NCBI GenBank assembly: GCA_027422505.1 | Contig: JAPQWV010000005.1 | Location: 15,506,001 to 15,570,000 of the forward strand | Reading direction: 5' to 3' | Length of the DNA stretch: 64,000 nt | Source: Craterostigma plantagineum | Taxonomy: Eukaryota; Streptophyta; Magnoliopsida; Lamiales; Linderniaceae | Shown here: positions 35,269-47,370 of the stretch, in pieces | Layout of the letters: the number at the start of each line of letters is the position of its first letter | Position numbering within the stretch: the first letter of the stretch is position 1 | Translations under genes and position numbers: made by a program | The notes under the pieces: generated by a model | Databases searched by the model: none | What the model was told of the DNA's origin: nothing | What the model saw: only the letters and a program-made list of their open reading frames with translations

Positions 35269-35837
35269 TTACCACTGTATTGATGATACTGAATGTGTCC
35301 TAATCGCCTTGTCGTCCTTGTTATGGATTTCGGACTCCTCTAGTCGAGAGAGGTGATCCGCCGCCAGATTCTCTGCGCCTTTCTTGTCTCGGATCTCTAT
35401 ATCGAACTCTTGAACGAGTAGGATCCATCTGATTAGCTGAGGCTTGGCGTCCGGCTTCGCTAGTAGATACTTAAGGGCAGAGTGGTCAGTGAAAACAATA
35501 ACTTCCGATAAAATAAGGTATGACCTGAATTTATCAAAGGCGAACACGACAGCTAAAAGCTCCTTTTCCGTGTTCGTGTAATTGGCTTGGGCTGCGTCTA
35601 ACGTCTTGCTGGCGTAGTAAATTGGGCTGAAATGGTTGTCTTTGCGCTGCCCTAGCACGGCTCCCACTGCGTAATCACTAGCATCGCACATTAGTTCAAA
35701 GGGTAGCCCCCAGTCTGGGGCGACCATAATAGGTGCTGCGATAAGTCGCTCCTTCAGTAAATTAAATGCATGCAAGCATTCATTTAAACTCAAACGGGGC
35801 GTCTTTTTCAAGTAATCTAGACATGGGTCGTGCAATC
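35269..35837 (-). pseudogene. Athila-type RNase H, left arm
   Basis: RNase H motifs are [44 protein letters not shown] and [12 protein letters not shown] 2 bp loss near 35785 compared with the right arm shifts the start. A TAG near 35213 separates it from integrase and is shared with the right arm. The gene is interrupted upstream at 35838 by the 3 kb solo LTR; its RT continues at 38840. Confidence 0.9.
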
Positions 35838-36689
35838 TGTAGCACCCGGGTACTCGTAAGATAATAGGACCAGTAAATCTGCATTCACGATCTATGTAAC
35901 TACATGAAAATCTGCGTGCCCGTTCTATGTTTTCGTGATCTTTGGAATTATGCGCCTATGTGAAGTTGTGTGTTGAATTTCGTGCTTTAGTGATTTTTGC
36001 ATTTAATTTGTGTCATGTGAGTTCTAATTTATTTAGGGATTTTCGAAATTTAGGCCAAGGGAAAATTAGGGCACTAATTCTAGAAATTGGGTTGTAAGTT
36101 AAGATTGGATTATAATTGTATTGGGCTAGAATTCACACTTAGGCCCAATTTGCTTGAAGTCAAATCCTTAAGAGACAAAGATCATTAAATTTGGGAAAAC
36201 CCACGTTAACCTAAGACCATCACCATACCCACCTAGGTTAAGATATTTTAGCTAAAACATTTCAAAGCTACAAACTCCATTTGTGAGAAAGCCATCGAAA
36301 TTTGAGAAAGAGAAGACGAGAGAGAGTTTGAACCACATTCAAGGAAGCTTGGAGAAAGGTAAAATTTTCTTACAAAAATTTATTGTGTTTCGATCAAGCA
36401 ATAGGATACTTTAAGGATTTTAAGCTCACGAAGCATCATATGCTAGGGTTGTTCGAATTGTTAAGTCTTGGAGAAATATTTCCTTACCTCGGGTTGGTAC
36501 TTCTAGTTCTAGATTTCGGACTAAACATGCTTAGACACTAGCCCCCTTGCAATCTGCCCAAAATCGTGTCTCGCTAAGTTTAATTTTAGGGTTTGAAGTT
36601 TATATAATATTCAAAATGTTCTTGAAGAAAAAAAAAAGTAAGTAGCCTTTGATCTTTAAACATAGAGCTTTACGAATTAGAAAGTTTCG

Positions 36690-37720
36690 CATGGGTTCTC
36701 GAAATGAAGTTTCGCGGGTCCAATAAATTGCGAATCGAGTGAGGGTTTGGTGCGTTGATTCGCGAAGTGGGGATTTTGCAAATTGAAACATGTTTGGCGA
36801 ATGGAGAGAAGTTTGCGAACTATGAGGAATTCGCGAACTTGATGCAAGTCGCGAATTGAATGAAAGTTCGCGGGTTGCTAGGGTTTCACGGGTTATGCTC
36901 ATTTGGCGAATCGGACGGGTTTTGCGAATCGATGGAGATTCGCGAACTCTAGGCAAAATATGAGTCATGATTTAAATAAGGCAACTTCGCGAACCGAGCC
37001 AATTGGCGAATTGAGAGACAAATGAGGTAGAGACTTTTGCGAATTGTAGGGTAAGACAGGTACTTCACGAATTGACTCAGGATGACGAACTCAATGAGCT
37101 TCGCGGCATGGATTCGAGAAATAAAAGTTTCGCAGGTCCAACGAGTTGCGGACCGGGAGCCATGCAAATGCACTTCGCGAACCACGCGAGATTCGCAAAT
37201 CCCGTGTAGGTAGAACTAATTCCCGAAATGATGTAGTTCGCGAACTAAGGCGAACAATTCGCGAATTAGGCATATGACGTTTTATACTTCACGAACCAGA
37301 GTCCCACGGGTTAAACAATGTTCGCGAACCCTAAGTGGCGAATTGGGAATACCATTATCATTTCACGAACCGTAGGTTAAGACACTTCGCGAACTAGATT
37401 AAGAACTTGGCGAATTCCATGTTAAGTCTAACTAATTCGCGAATTAGACTGAGTTCCCAAATTGTAAATGCGAAAGGGACTTTTGCGAAATTGGAGGTTA
37501 AGCTATTTACGAATTTCATACATTTCACGAGTCCTAGGAAGTTCAATAGGTATAAGGTTTCAAGTAGTTCGCAAAATACGATTTTCACGAGTCATGCTAG
37601 TGTGACATGAACTTCACGAATTATATAGGTTCGCAAATTTCAAGGGGTTAGGTTAAATTACAAATCATAAGTCTAAAATAGTTCGCGAAATTATGAACTT
37701 TCACGAATTTTAAATTAACA
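36690..37720. repeat. TTCGCGAA motif array in the 3 kb solo LTR (left arm)
   Basis: At least eleven exact TTCGCGAA palindromes and many one-base variants (TTGGCGAA, TTCACGAA, TTTGCGAA) recur every 20-45 bp for about 1 kb, mostly followed by C or T. The sequence between them is not conserved. The mirror copy lies at about 40080-41110. Confidence 0.88.
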
Positions 37721-38224
37721 ACCACCTTACAAATACCATATTAAAAATAATTCAATATTTAGGAACTTTGAACACTTAGATGATCATATGAATTAAATAG
37801 TATACTGACATTAATATTTTATGCTTAAGGTCGAGACTTAGGGAATTCACTGGGTCAGTAGCTTTTAATCGACGGACGAATCCAACTACAACACATAACT
37901 TGCTTGAATGTACCTGTTTTATGTGACTACGTGCCTCGGAATTACATGTTTACGTGCCTTAATTGATACGTTTTCACGTGGTAAGGATGTTTGGAATTAG
38001 TTTGCATTTCATACTCACTTGCATACACGATCATATGCGAGAGGGTTGTATGAGTCGAGTATGCATATATATGATGTATCGCTTGAAGGCGATTGATACA
38101 TTGCCAATATGGGCATGTGTTGTCGACTCGCAGTTGAGTCAAGGGCTGTCCACTATGCTACCAGGGCGGCGTTTAGCATCGTCGTACTATTATGTAAATA
38201 TGTATAGGTATATGGATTATGATT

Positions 38225-38400
38225 AGGCAGAGGACCCGTTGGCGAAAGGCCGTATACATATATTACTATTATTGTATATGCAATGACATATATTAGGGCG
38301 GAGACCCATTGGTGAAAGGGCCGTATACATATATTACTATTATTGTATCTGCAATGAAATATATTAGGGCGGAGACCCGTTGGCGAAAGGCCGTATGGAC
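38225..38400. repeat. 69 bp tandem repeat, left arm (about 2.5 units)
   Basis: Units start GGGCGGAGACCC and contain GGCGAAAGGCCGTATAC and TATTACTATTATTGTAT. Three unit starts are visible at 38226, 38295 and 38364. The right arm has four. Confidence 0.88.
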
Positions 38401-38617
38401 ATACTTATGATATGATTGGGCAATGCATGTGGCGGTAGGGAGCGACCTGGAGGGTGCGACTTGAGCGTATAAGCGACACAGGGTGGAACCCTGGCGTAGG
38501 CAACCTCAGTGTGGGCTACCAGCGTGAGCGACTGCCGACAGTCGGGGACGACCGGGTACATATGGCAACCTAGGGGAACGATGTGCACCCTAGGTATGGC
38601 CATCCGGCGTGGACCGC

Positions 38618-39080
38618 TCATGCCATCCGGTTGCGATGGGTATAATCCTAGTGTATAATTAGAACTCGAAGAATTTCTTTTGACGCAGAAGCATTCTTTT
38701 GGCATGTACCGGACAATGTTCCGTCATGTAAATGAAAAATGAAAAATTTCATACGCAATTTCGTAGTTCCTTCATCTAAATACGCTGTTAGGCACTTAGG
38801 ACGACGATAGAAATGGTGGCGATGGCTAGGGTCGCTACACAATCTTAGAGAAGTTCTTAATGAACCTACGATAAAACCCAGCATTTCCTAGAAAACTCCT
38901 AATTGACCTCACGTTCGAGGGAACGGGTAATTTTTCTATGGTCTCTAACTTAGCTCGGTCCACTTCGATTCCTTTAGAGGAAATCTTGTGTCCCAAATTT
39001 CAAAGCTACAAACTCAGGGCCCTCGGCTAATCTCACTATGCACCACAAAGAGCTCACGTCCACTAGGGACAAATATGACA
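38618..39080. other. 463 bp spacer between the inverted arms
   Basis: It holds the last 222 bp of the left solo LTR (38618-38839), its target duplication and an Athila reverse transcriptase fragment (38840-39080). Neither has an inverted partner in the right arm. The sequence GCGGTCC at 39081 marks the switch into the inverted copy. Confidence 0.85.
38840..39080 (-). pseudogene. Athila-type reverse transcriptase fragment in the spacer
   Basis: On the minus strand 38995-38840 reads GHKISSKGIEVDRAKLETI, then SIRSFLGNAGFYRRFIKNFSK. This is the end of the RT domain of Athila-type elements. It joins in frame with the RNase H start beyond the solo LTR. The sequence to 39080 is degenerate RT. The rest of RT, protease and gag are absent: the inverted copy starts here. 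Confidence 0.88.
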
Positions 39081-39300
39081 GCGGTCCACGCCGGATGGCC
39101 ATACCTAGGGTGCACATCGTTCCCCTAGGTTGCCATATGTACCCGGTCGTCCCCGACTGTCGGCAGTCGCTCACGCTGGTAGCCCACACTGAGGTTGCCT
39201 ACGCCAGGGTTCCACCCTGTGTCGCTTATACGCTCAAGTCGCACCCTCCAGGTCGCTCCCTACCGCCACATGCATTGCCCAATCATATCATAAGTATGTC

Positions 39301-39547
39301 CATACGGCCTTATCGCCAACGGGTCTCCGCCCTAATATATTTCATTGCAGATACAATAATAGTAATATATGTATACGACCATCTCGCCAACAGGTCTCCG
39401 CCCTAATATATTTCATTGCATATACAATAATAGTAATATATGTATACGGCCCTTTCACCAATGGGTCTCCGCCCTAATATATGTCATTGCATATACAATA
39501 ATAGTAATATATGTATACGGCCCTTTCGCCAACGGGTCCTCTGCCCT
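39301..39547. repeat. 69 bp tandem repeat, right arm (about 3.5 units)
   Basis: It is the same repeat as 38225-38400 in reverse complement, with one more unit. The copy-number change happened after the duplication or differs between donor and copy. Confidence 0.88.
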
Positions 39548-40079
39548 AATCATAATCCATATACCTATACATATTTACATAATAGTACGACGATGCTAAA
39601 CGCCGCCCTGGTAGCATAGTGGACAGCCCTTGACTCAACTGCGAGTCGACAACACATGCCCATATTGGCAATGTATCAATCGCCTTCATGCGATACATCA
39701 TATATATGCATACTCGACTTATACAACCCTCTCGCATATGATCGTGTATGCAAGTGAGTATGAAGTGCAAACTAATTCCAAACATCCTTACCACGTGAAA
39801 ACGTATCAATTAAGGCACGTAAACATGTAATCACAGAGGCACGTAGTCACATAAAACAGGTACATTCAAGCAAGTTATGTGTTGTAGTTGGATTTCTACT
39901 TACCTGGCGTTCGTCGATTAAAAGCTACTGACCCGGTGAATTCCCTAAGTCTCGACCTTAAGCATAAAATATTAAAGTCAGTATACTATTTAATTCATAT
40001 GATCATCTAAGTGTTCAAAGTTCCTAAATATTGAATTATTTTTAATATGGTATTTGTAAGGTGGTTGTTAATTTAAAAT

Positions 40080-41110
40080 TCGTGAAAGTTCATAATTTCG
40101 TGAACTATTTTAGACTTATGATTTGTAATTTAACCTAACCCCTTGAAATTTGCGAACCTATATAATTCGTGAAGTTCATGTCACACTAGCATGACTCGTG
40201 AAAATCGTATTTTGCGAACTACTTGAAACCTTATACCTATTGAACTTCCTAGGACTCGTGAAATGTATGAAATTCGTAAATAGCTTAACCTCCAATTTCG
40301 CAAAAGTCCCTTTCGCATTTACAATTTGGGAACTCAGTCTAATTCGCGAATTAGTTAGACTTAACATGGAATTCGCCAAGTTCTTAATCTAGTTCGCGAA
40401 GTGTCTTAACCTACGGTTCGTGAAATGATAATGGTATTCCCAATTCGCCACTTAGGGTTCGCGAACATTGTTTAACCCGTGGGACTCTGGTTCGTGAAGT
40501 ATAAAACGTCATATGCCTAATTCGCGAATTGTTCGCCTTAGTTCGCGAACTACATCGTTTCGGGAATTAGTTCTACCTACACGGGATTTGCGAATCTCGC
40601 GTGGTTCGCGAAGTGCATTTGCATGGCTCCCGGTCCGCAACTCGTTGGACCTGCGAAACTTTTATTTCGCGAATCCATGCCGCGAAGCTCATTGAGTTCG
40701 TCATCCTGAGTCAATTCGTGAAGTACCTGTCTTACCCTACAATTCGCAAAAGTCTCTACCTCATTTGTCTCTCAATTCGCCAATTGGCTCGGTTCGCGAA
40801 GTTGCCTTATTTAAATCATGACTCGTATTTTGCCTAGAGTTCGCGAATCTCCATCGATTCGCAAAACCCGTCCGATTCGCCAAATGAGCATAACCCGTGA
40901 AACCCTAGCAACCAGCGAACTTTCATTCAATTCGCGACTTGCATCAAGTTCGCGAATTCCTCATAGTTCGCAAACTTCTCTCCATTCGCCAAACATGTTT
41001 CAATTTGCAAAATCCCCACTTCGCGAATCAACGCACCAAACCCTCACTCGATTCGCAATTTATTGGACCCGCGAAACTTCATTTCGAGAACCCATGCGAA
41101 ACTTTCTAAT
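40080..41110. repeat. TTCGCGAA motif array, right arm
   Basis: This is the reverse-complement copy of the array at 36690-37720. The exact palindromes are conserved, with scattered C/T or G/A changes in the CpG positions. Confidence 0.85.
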
Positions 41111-41949
41111 TCGTAAAGCTCTATGTTTAAAGATCAAAGGCTACTTACTTTTTTTTTTCTTCAAGAACATTTTGAATATTATATAAACTTCAAACCCTAA
41201 AATTAAACTTAGCGAGACACGATTTTGGGCAGACTGCAAGGGGGCTAGTGTCCTAAGCATGTTTAGTCCGAAATCTAGAACTAGAAGTACCAACCCGAGG
41301 TATGGAAATATTTCTCCAAGACTTAACAGTTCGAACAACCCTTGCATATGATGCTTCGTGAGCTTAAAATCCTTAAAGTATCCTATTGCTTGATCGAAAC
41401 ACAATAAATTTTTGTAAGAAAATTTTACCTTTCTCCAAGCTTCCTTGAATGTGGTTCAAACTCTCTCTCGTCTTCTCTTTCTCAAATTTCGATGGCTTTC
41501 TCACAAATGGAGTTTGTAGCTTTGAAATGTTTTAGCTAAAATATCTTAACCTAGGTGGGTATGGTGATGGTCTTAGGTTAACGTGGGTTTTCCCAAATTT
41601 AATGATCTTTGTCTCTTAAGGATTTGACTTCAAGCAAATTGGGCCTAAGTGTGAATTCTAGCCCAATACAATTATAATCCAATCTTAACTTACAACCCAA
41701 TTTCTAGAATTAGGGCCCTAATTTTCCCTTGGCCTAAATTTCGAAAATCCCTAAATAAATTAGAAGTCACATGACACAAATTAAATGCAAAAATCACTAA
41801 AGCACGAAATTCAACACACAACTTCACATAGGCGCATAATTCCAAAGATCACGAAAACATAGAACGGGCACGCAGATTTTCATGTAGTTACATAGATCGT
41901 GAATGCAGATTTATTGGTCCTATTATCTTACGAGTACCCGGGTGCTACA

Positions 41950-42520
41950 GATTGCACGACCCATGTCCAGATTACTTGAAAAAGACGCCCCGTTTGAGTT
42001 TAATGATGAATGCTTGCATGCATTTAATTTACTGAAGGAGCGACTTATCGCAGCACCTATTATGGTCGCCCCAGACTGGGGGCTACCCTTTGAACTAATG
42101 TGCGATGCTAGTGATTACGCAGTGGGAGCCGTGCTAGGGCAGCGCAAAGACAACCATTTCAGCCCAATTTACTACGCCAGCAAGACGTTAGACGCAGCCC
42201 AAGCCAATTACACGAACATGGAAAGGGAGCTTTTAGCTGTCGTGTTCGCCTTTGATAAATTCAGGTCATACTTTATTTTATCGGAAGTTATTGTTTTCAC
42301 TGACCACTCTGCCCTAAAGTATCTACTAGCGAAGCCGGACACCAAGCCTCAGCTAATCAGATGGATCCAACTCCTTCAAGAGTTCGATATAGAGATCCGA
42401 GACAAGAAAGGCGCAGAGAATCTGGCGGCGGATCACCTCTCTCGACTAGAGGAGTCCGAAATCCATAACAAGGACGACAAGGCGATTAGGACACATTCAG
42501 TATCATCAATACAGTGGTAA
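41950..42520 (+). pseudogene. Athila-type RNase H, right arm
   Basis: It reads from the solo LTR border into [16 protein letters not shown] and through the RNase H motifs ([38 protein letters not shown]) without the frameshift of the left arm. It has no RT upstream because the arm ends in the solo LTR. Confidence 0.9.
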
Positions 42521-42675
42521 TTGATGATACTCCTTGGTTTGCAGATTATGCTAATTATCTTGTTGCGAGGGTCCTACCGTAGGGGTACACAAGTCAGCAA
42601 AAGAAGAAATTCTTTTCTGACCTAAAGTACTACTTTTGGGAAGATCCGTATCTTTTCAGGCGATGTGCCGACCAA

Positions 42676-43822
42676 GTGATACGGCGATGTGTTTCTTCCC
42701 CTGAGACGACAAAGATTCTCAGTCACTGCCATAGCGGACCAACTGGAGGGCACTATGTAGCCAAACGAACCGCTCAAAAGGTACTGGAAAGCGGTTTCTA
42801 CTGGCCTACGATTTTCAAAGACGCCCAAAGGTACGTTGACATTTGTGATCAATGTCAACGCGCAGGTAATATCTCGAGACACGATGAAATGCCTCAAAAC
42901 TTTATTTTAGTTTGTGAGATTTTTGATGTTTGGGGTATAGACTTCATGGGTCCATTTCCTAGCTCGTACAATAATAAGTACATTCTGGTTGCCGTAGACT
43001 ATGTGTCCAAGTGGGCTGAGGCGCAAGCTTTGCCCACGAATGATGCGAGAGTTGTCGTAAGATTTTTGCGAGCACTATTTTCACGTTTTGGGGCACCTAG
43101 ATACATCATTACTGATAGAGGTACGCATTTCTGTAACACCCAGTTTGCATGCACGTTAGAACGTTACGGTGTTAGACACAGCCTATCCACCCCGTACCAC
43201 CCCCAAGCTAGCGGTCAGGTCGAAGTAGTAAATCGTGAGCTGAAACGCATCCTAGAAAAGACCATAGAAGGGAACCGTAGGGAGTGGGCGAATAAACTTA
43301 AAGATGCACTGTGGGCATATAGGACTGCTTATAAGACACCAATAGGCACTACCCCGTATAGATTGGTCTACGGGAAGGCGTGCCACCTCCCCGTAGAAAT
43401 CGAGCATAAAGCCTATTGGGCAATCAAGTCATTGAACATGGATTTGGGGGAAGCCGGCAGAAAGCGGCGACTCCAAATTAATGAGCTAGACGAGTGGCCT
43501 TTATCAGCTTATGATAACGCTAGAATGTATAAGGAGCGCTCGAAATCCTACCATGACAGCAAGTTAGGCACAGGCGAGAATTTCAGGAAGGGGACCAAGT
43601 CCTCCTCTTTAATTCTCGACTTAGACTTTTTCCCGGCAAACTTAGATCACGTTGGTCGGGACCGTTCACTGTCGCTCGTGTTTTTCCATATGGTACTGTC
43701 GAGATTTCAGGTATGGGGCAGGATACTTTCAAGGTGAACGAACATCGATTGAAGCATTACCATGGAGGCGATGAAGACTTGAGCGACAAGGAGGTATTAT
43801 ACCTCGACTTCCAGCCAGCATA
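42676..43822 (+). pseudogene. Athila-type integrase, right arm, one frameshift
   Basis: It holds the zinc-binding region, the core with the D, D and E motifs ([29 protein letters not shown]) and [16 protein letters not shown]. The left-arm 2 bp deletion is not present here. Instead a 1 bp loss near 43561 shifts the frame; the correct end ([17 protein letters not shown]) lies in another frame up to 43822. The two arms are thus damaged at different places. Confidence 0.92.
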
Positions 43823-46054
43823 AGAGCCCAAGAGGTACGTCCGGCTAAGACGTTAAAAGAAGCGGTTCTTGGGAGGCAACCCAGGTATTTTCGTTATGTT
43901 TTAGGCATTACAGTAAAAATAAAAAAATAAATAAAAACAAACAAAACAAAAAGAAAACAAAAAATTAAAATAAAATAAAATTATATATATTAAATTAAAA
44001 AAATATATATATCATAATAATAATAATAACAGTAAAAATTTAAATAATAATAAATTTATTGCGAATATTGAGGGAGAGTTTGTGCTTTCGCAAACTGATA
44101 TTATGTCGGAGTGTTTGCCTAGGATTTTCACAAGTTTTCGTCGCTAATCTATCAAAGTGTGAAACTCACAACGCAGAATCAAGAGACGAGATAGGAACGA
44201 TAGTTTTACTTCATAAAGGGTGGTTACATACCATTACAACGTGTGAGGGTCCAACTCAAAAGCAATTAAAATTGCGAATAACACAAAAGATGGAACAATA
44301 GTTTTTTGCTTCATAAGGGCGGTTACTCACAAGTACACCTTGTGAGAACCCAACACACGAAAGCTAGTAAAACTGCGAACAAACCCAAAAGAAGAGCGAG
44401 GTAGAGTGATAGCATATCTAAATTACGTCGAATCCTCGCATATTCTTCACTCTCATTCTCACGACCTTGCTGCTGTCCCCAATTCATAGTGGTGAGTTAA
44501 CCTAGAATGTCGAAAATGAGATTGCTGAAGACTTGTGATTTATGGTAGATGATGCTATTGTGTCATTCGACCAATGTCTACTTATAGGCATGGAGGGAAC
44601 AAAAACATCATTATCAAACCCGGCAATCCATTAAATGTTACTGACTAATTTTTGACTTGAGGATTTGACGCCGCGTGAGAAAGTGATATTTGCTTTGTCG
44701 ATTATCAGATTTTTGCTCGTGCAAATCGTTCTCGAAAAACTCATCGATTATTTGTTAATGATAGTAGAAATATATATATAATAATAATAATCATAATATT
44801 ACATAATAATAATAAGAACAAAAAAAAATACACTGTCACGGCCTATGACTAAGTATTCACGGCCGCGACACTGATAGGCTAAGTTACTGCCCGGAGTCAC
44901 GGCTTGTTGAACACCAATTCACGGCCGTGACTTGTACTAATAACACTGTCTCATTTCACGGCCCAAGATGTTCATCATCACGCTGTGACTCATTCGGGCC
45001 ACAAAAAAAAAGAGATTCACGGCCTATGACTCGTCTGTCACGGCTGGACGGAACAATACACACTGCCCGTGCTCACGGCCTGAGACCGTACGACTCATGG
45101 CCGTGAACTTGGCAGTTTATGCCCACCGCCCCACGTCACGGCTTAATGAACAAGTATTCACGGCCGTGACACAAACGGGTTACTTAAAAAAAATAAAATA
45201 AAATAAAATAATAATAATAATAATAAATAAAATAGTTTGTCACGGCCGTGAAATGGGCGTAAGAAGCCACTGCTGCTATTCACGGCCTGTGAATCGAACA
45301 TTCACGGCCGTGAATGGTGCGGGTCGTAAGGCCACACTCTCTTTCTTTTTCCCTCTTTCTCTTCCTTTCCCTATTTCTCTTCTTCTCCTCTCTCCCTCAC
45401 GAAAAAAACACCACCTCTTCGACCACCACCGACCGCCGCACCTCTGCACGTCGCCTAACCCCGGCGAACACACGAATGAAAACGTACCCATATTTAAATT
45501 CGGTAAAATTGACAGGTATGAATTTTCTTTCACCATAACTTTCGAATTAGCGGCGATCTCAGAGACTAGTTCGAATTTGGTGTTGTTGTTGCTCTTTCAT
45601 GGATAGAATTATGCTATAAACGCTTTGGGTTTGCCGAATTTGTTGATTTCGTGCATTAATTTACCTCATGGGATGATGAACCCTAAATCCGAAATTTTGG
45701 AATTTTTTACGAAATTGATTGCGTTTAATGGTTTATTTGCCGTTGATTAATCGTATGAAGTCCAAGAATGTGCTAGGTTAATCGATTATTGAAGCTAGAA
45801 TGCATATTTTAGCTTGTCTATTATGTGTTCGACAAAATGCCACAATGAACTTTTCATATGTTTCTTGTTTAAGAAATGTCTGTTTTGTCGCTACGTTGGT
45901 CGAGTCAAGCTGTGTTGATTATCTTCTTCTCGCAACTCACATTTGGACTCCTAGGTACTATGGGTCGAATCCGCTCAGCTACATTACGTAATCAAGCTTC
46001 GGGGTCGCCGGTACGTCAACGTGACGCCCGGGCGCAACGTCACTGCTAGCCTCT
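43823..46054 (+). mobile_element. Non-coding stretch between integrase and env-like ORF, right arm
   Basis: It is the mirror of 31747-33966: an A-rich run at 43915-44060, ATA-type microsatellites near 44780-44810 and 45195-45225, and palindrome array 2 at 44830-45320. Confidence 0.7.
44830..45320. repeat. TCACGGCCGTGA palindrome array 2, right arm
   Basis: It is the reverse-complement copy of 32480-32970. Several palindromes are exact (for example near 44920, 45160, 45240 and 45301); others carry one change, such as TCATGGCCGTGA near 45096. Confidence 0.85.
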
Positions 46055-47370
46055 ATGAAGCAGTTTGACGATGAGACGAAGCAGGCCAAATATAATCGGC
46101 TAAAGGACATGCAGTTCATTCCAACGGATAAGATTGACCACGACACGCTGGCGAAGCATCACATCGACCAGCAAGTGGCCGGGTACGTATCACTCAGTGG
46201 ATGGCTCGAATTCTTCCACATTGACGAGCCAGCGTACAAGGAATTGACCCTGGAGTTCCTCTCCACCTTCTCCCTCGAGGAATACGGGCATAACGGAGTC
46301 AAGTTCCGGGCATTTCATGAGGGGTGAACGGTGGATGTCGACGATTTTTGCCGGGCTCTTGGAGTGCCGATACCATTTTTCGGGCGCGTCGGGCCGTTTC
46401 CGGATATGCACTACAAGGACTACCTTGAGAATCCGACGGAGCGCCAGACTTGTTGGGCTGACTCGCAAGGCCCCGCGAACCCAACTTTAGCGTAAAGACC
46501 TCGAAGGCGTCCTCGCTCAGGAGTCCAGGCATGCGCTACATCCACCGTCTGCTGTCGACCTCGCTCACACCAAGGGGCGACTCGCACGGTGCGATTGGCC
46601 TTCGCGATTTGTTCTACTTAGTCAAGATGCAGCGAGGTCAACAGGTGCACTTAGGGATGGCCATGGCCCACGCCTTTTGCGCACAGGCAGATGTTCGTAG
46701 TCACGGGAAACTCGCAGTGGGGACATTTGTTACGAAGGTTGTCAAGGGGCTCAATATGTGGCCAGCAAATCCACCAGAGATGGAGATCGTGGGTGGACGA
46801 AATTTGGTGAACGAGGAAATGATGTTAAAGATGAAGATGCTAATCAAAGCTCCCACGTGGTCCCGATCGAACAAGGTCTACATTTGGCACGAAGTCTACC
46901 GTGGACAGACGGACCTCGGAGAAAAATTCCCCGAGCCACTAGCTATCGAGACTCCGGGACCATTTCCAGTGGACCCAGACACTTCCGGCCCTTCCTATTC
47001 CTCCGGCTATCACGAGGGCGAATCGTCAGGTGTAGCGCCTTACGCGTCAGCCGCAGAGCTTATCGCATTGCGCCAGGAGATGATGCGCTTCAACAGTGAG
47101 GCGCTGCGCCGCGACGAAGAAGCACGGCTCTTCAACGAAGAAACTCGGCGCCGACAGGAAGAGTATGAGCGCCGGAACGAAGAAGCCCATCGTCGGTACC
47201 GTGAAGAGCAACAGCGCTACGACCAGGCCCTTCAAGCCATGGTGGTCAAACTTACACAACAGTCACTGGCATTCCTGCGGCCGAGGCCACCTTCCCCGCC
47301 ACCACCGTCACCTTGTTGTTCTTTGCTATGTGTTATTTATCATGTAGTACTCTTTTTGTGTTTGGTCTAG
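46055..47370 (+). pseudogene. Athila-type env-like ORF, right arm, stop and frameshift
   Basis: It starts MKQFDDETKQ and carries the same TGA after KFRAFHEG (46325-46327) as the left arm. A 1 bp loss near 46462 (GCTGACTCGC against GCTGAACTCGC) shifts the frame; the rest is open from 46531 to 47370. The coiled-coil stretch is conserved. The C-terminal end differs from the left arm because of small indels near 47240-47290. Confidence 0.75.

Larger units (their letters stand above)
25088..38617 (+). repeat. Left arm of a 13.5 kb inverted duplication
   Basis: The sequence matches the reverse complement of 39081-52650 over its whole length (paired checkpoints: 25088/52650, 28785/49035, 35838/41949, 38608/39090). 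By eye the arms differ at a few percent of positions, with small indels. They share the same element junctions, so this is one segmental inverted duplication and not two independent sets of insertions. The arms are separated by 463 bp. The left limit is set by the SIRE-like insertion in the right arm; the true arm may be longer. Confidence 0.93.
35838..38839 (+). mobile_element. 3.0 kb solo LTR inserted in Athila pol (left arm, complete)
   Basis: It starts TGTAGCACCCGGG and ends GGGTCGCTACA (ends TGTAGC/GCTACA) and is flanked by the 5 bp repeat CAATC (35833-35837 and 38840-38844). Removing it makes the Athila pol frame continuous between FSKI and ARPMSRLL. No PBS, PPT or coding sequence is visible inside, so it is a solo LTR of a large-LTR family. 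Its strand is not certain; plus is used because of the TG...CA reading. It carries a TTCGCGAA array and a 69 bp tandem repeat. Confidence 0.85.
39081..41949 (-). mobile_element. 3 kb solo LTR, truncated copy in the right arm
   Basis: It is the inverted copy of 35838-38617. The TGTAGC end is at 41949 and is followed by the target-site copy GATTG. The GCTACA end and the next 216 bp are missing because the duplication breakpoint lies at 39081. Confidence 0.9.

Noticed and set aside
36600..37273. Short Arg/Phe-rich frames in the 3 kb solo LTR
   Set aside because: They are translations of the TTCGCGAA array and have no homology I recognise.
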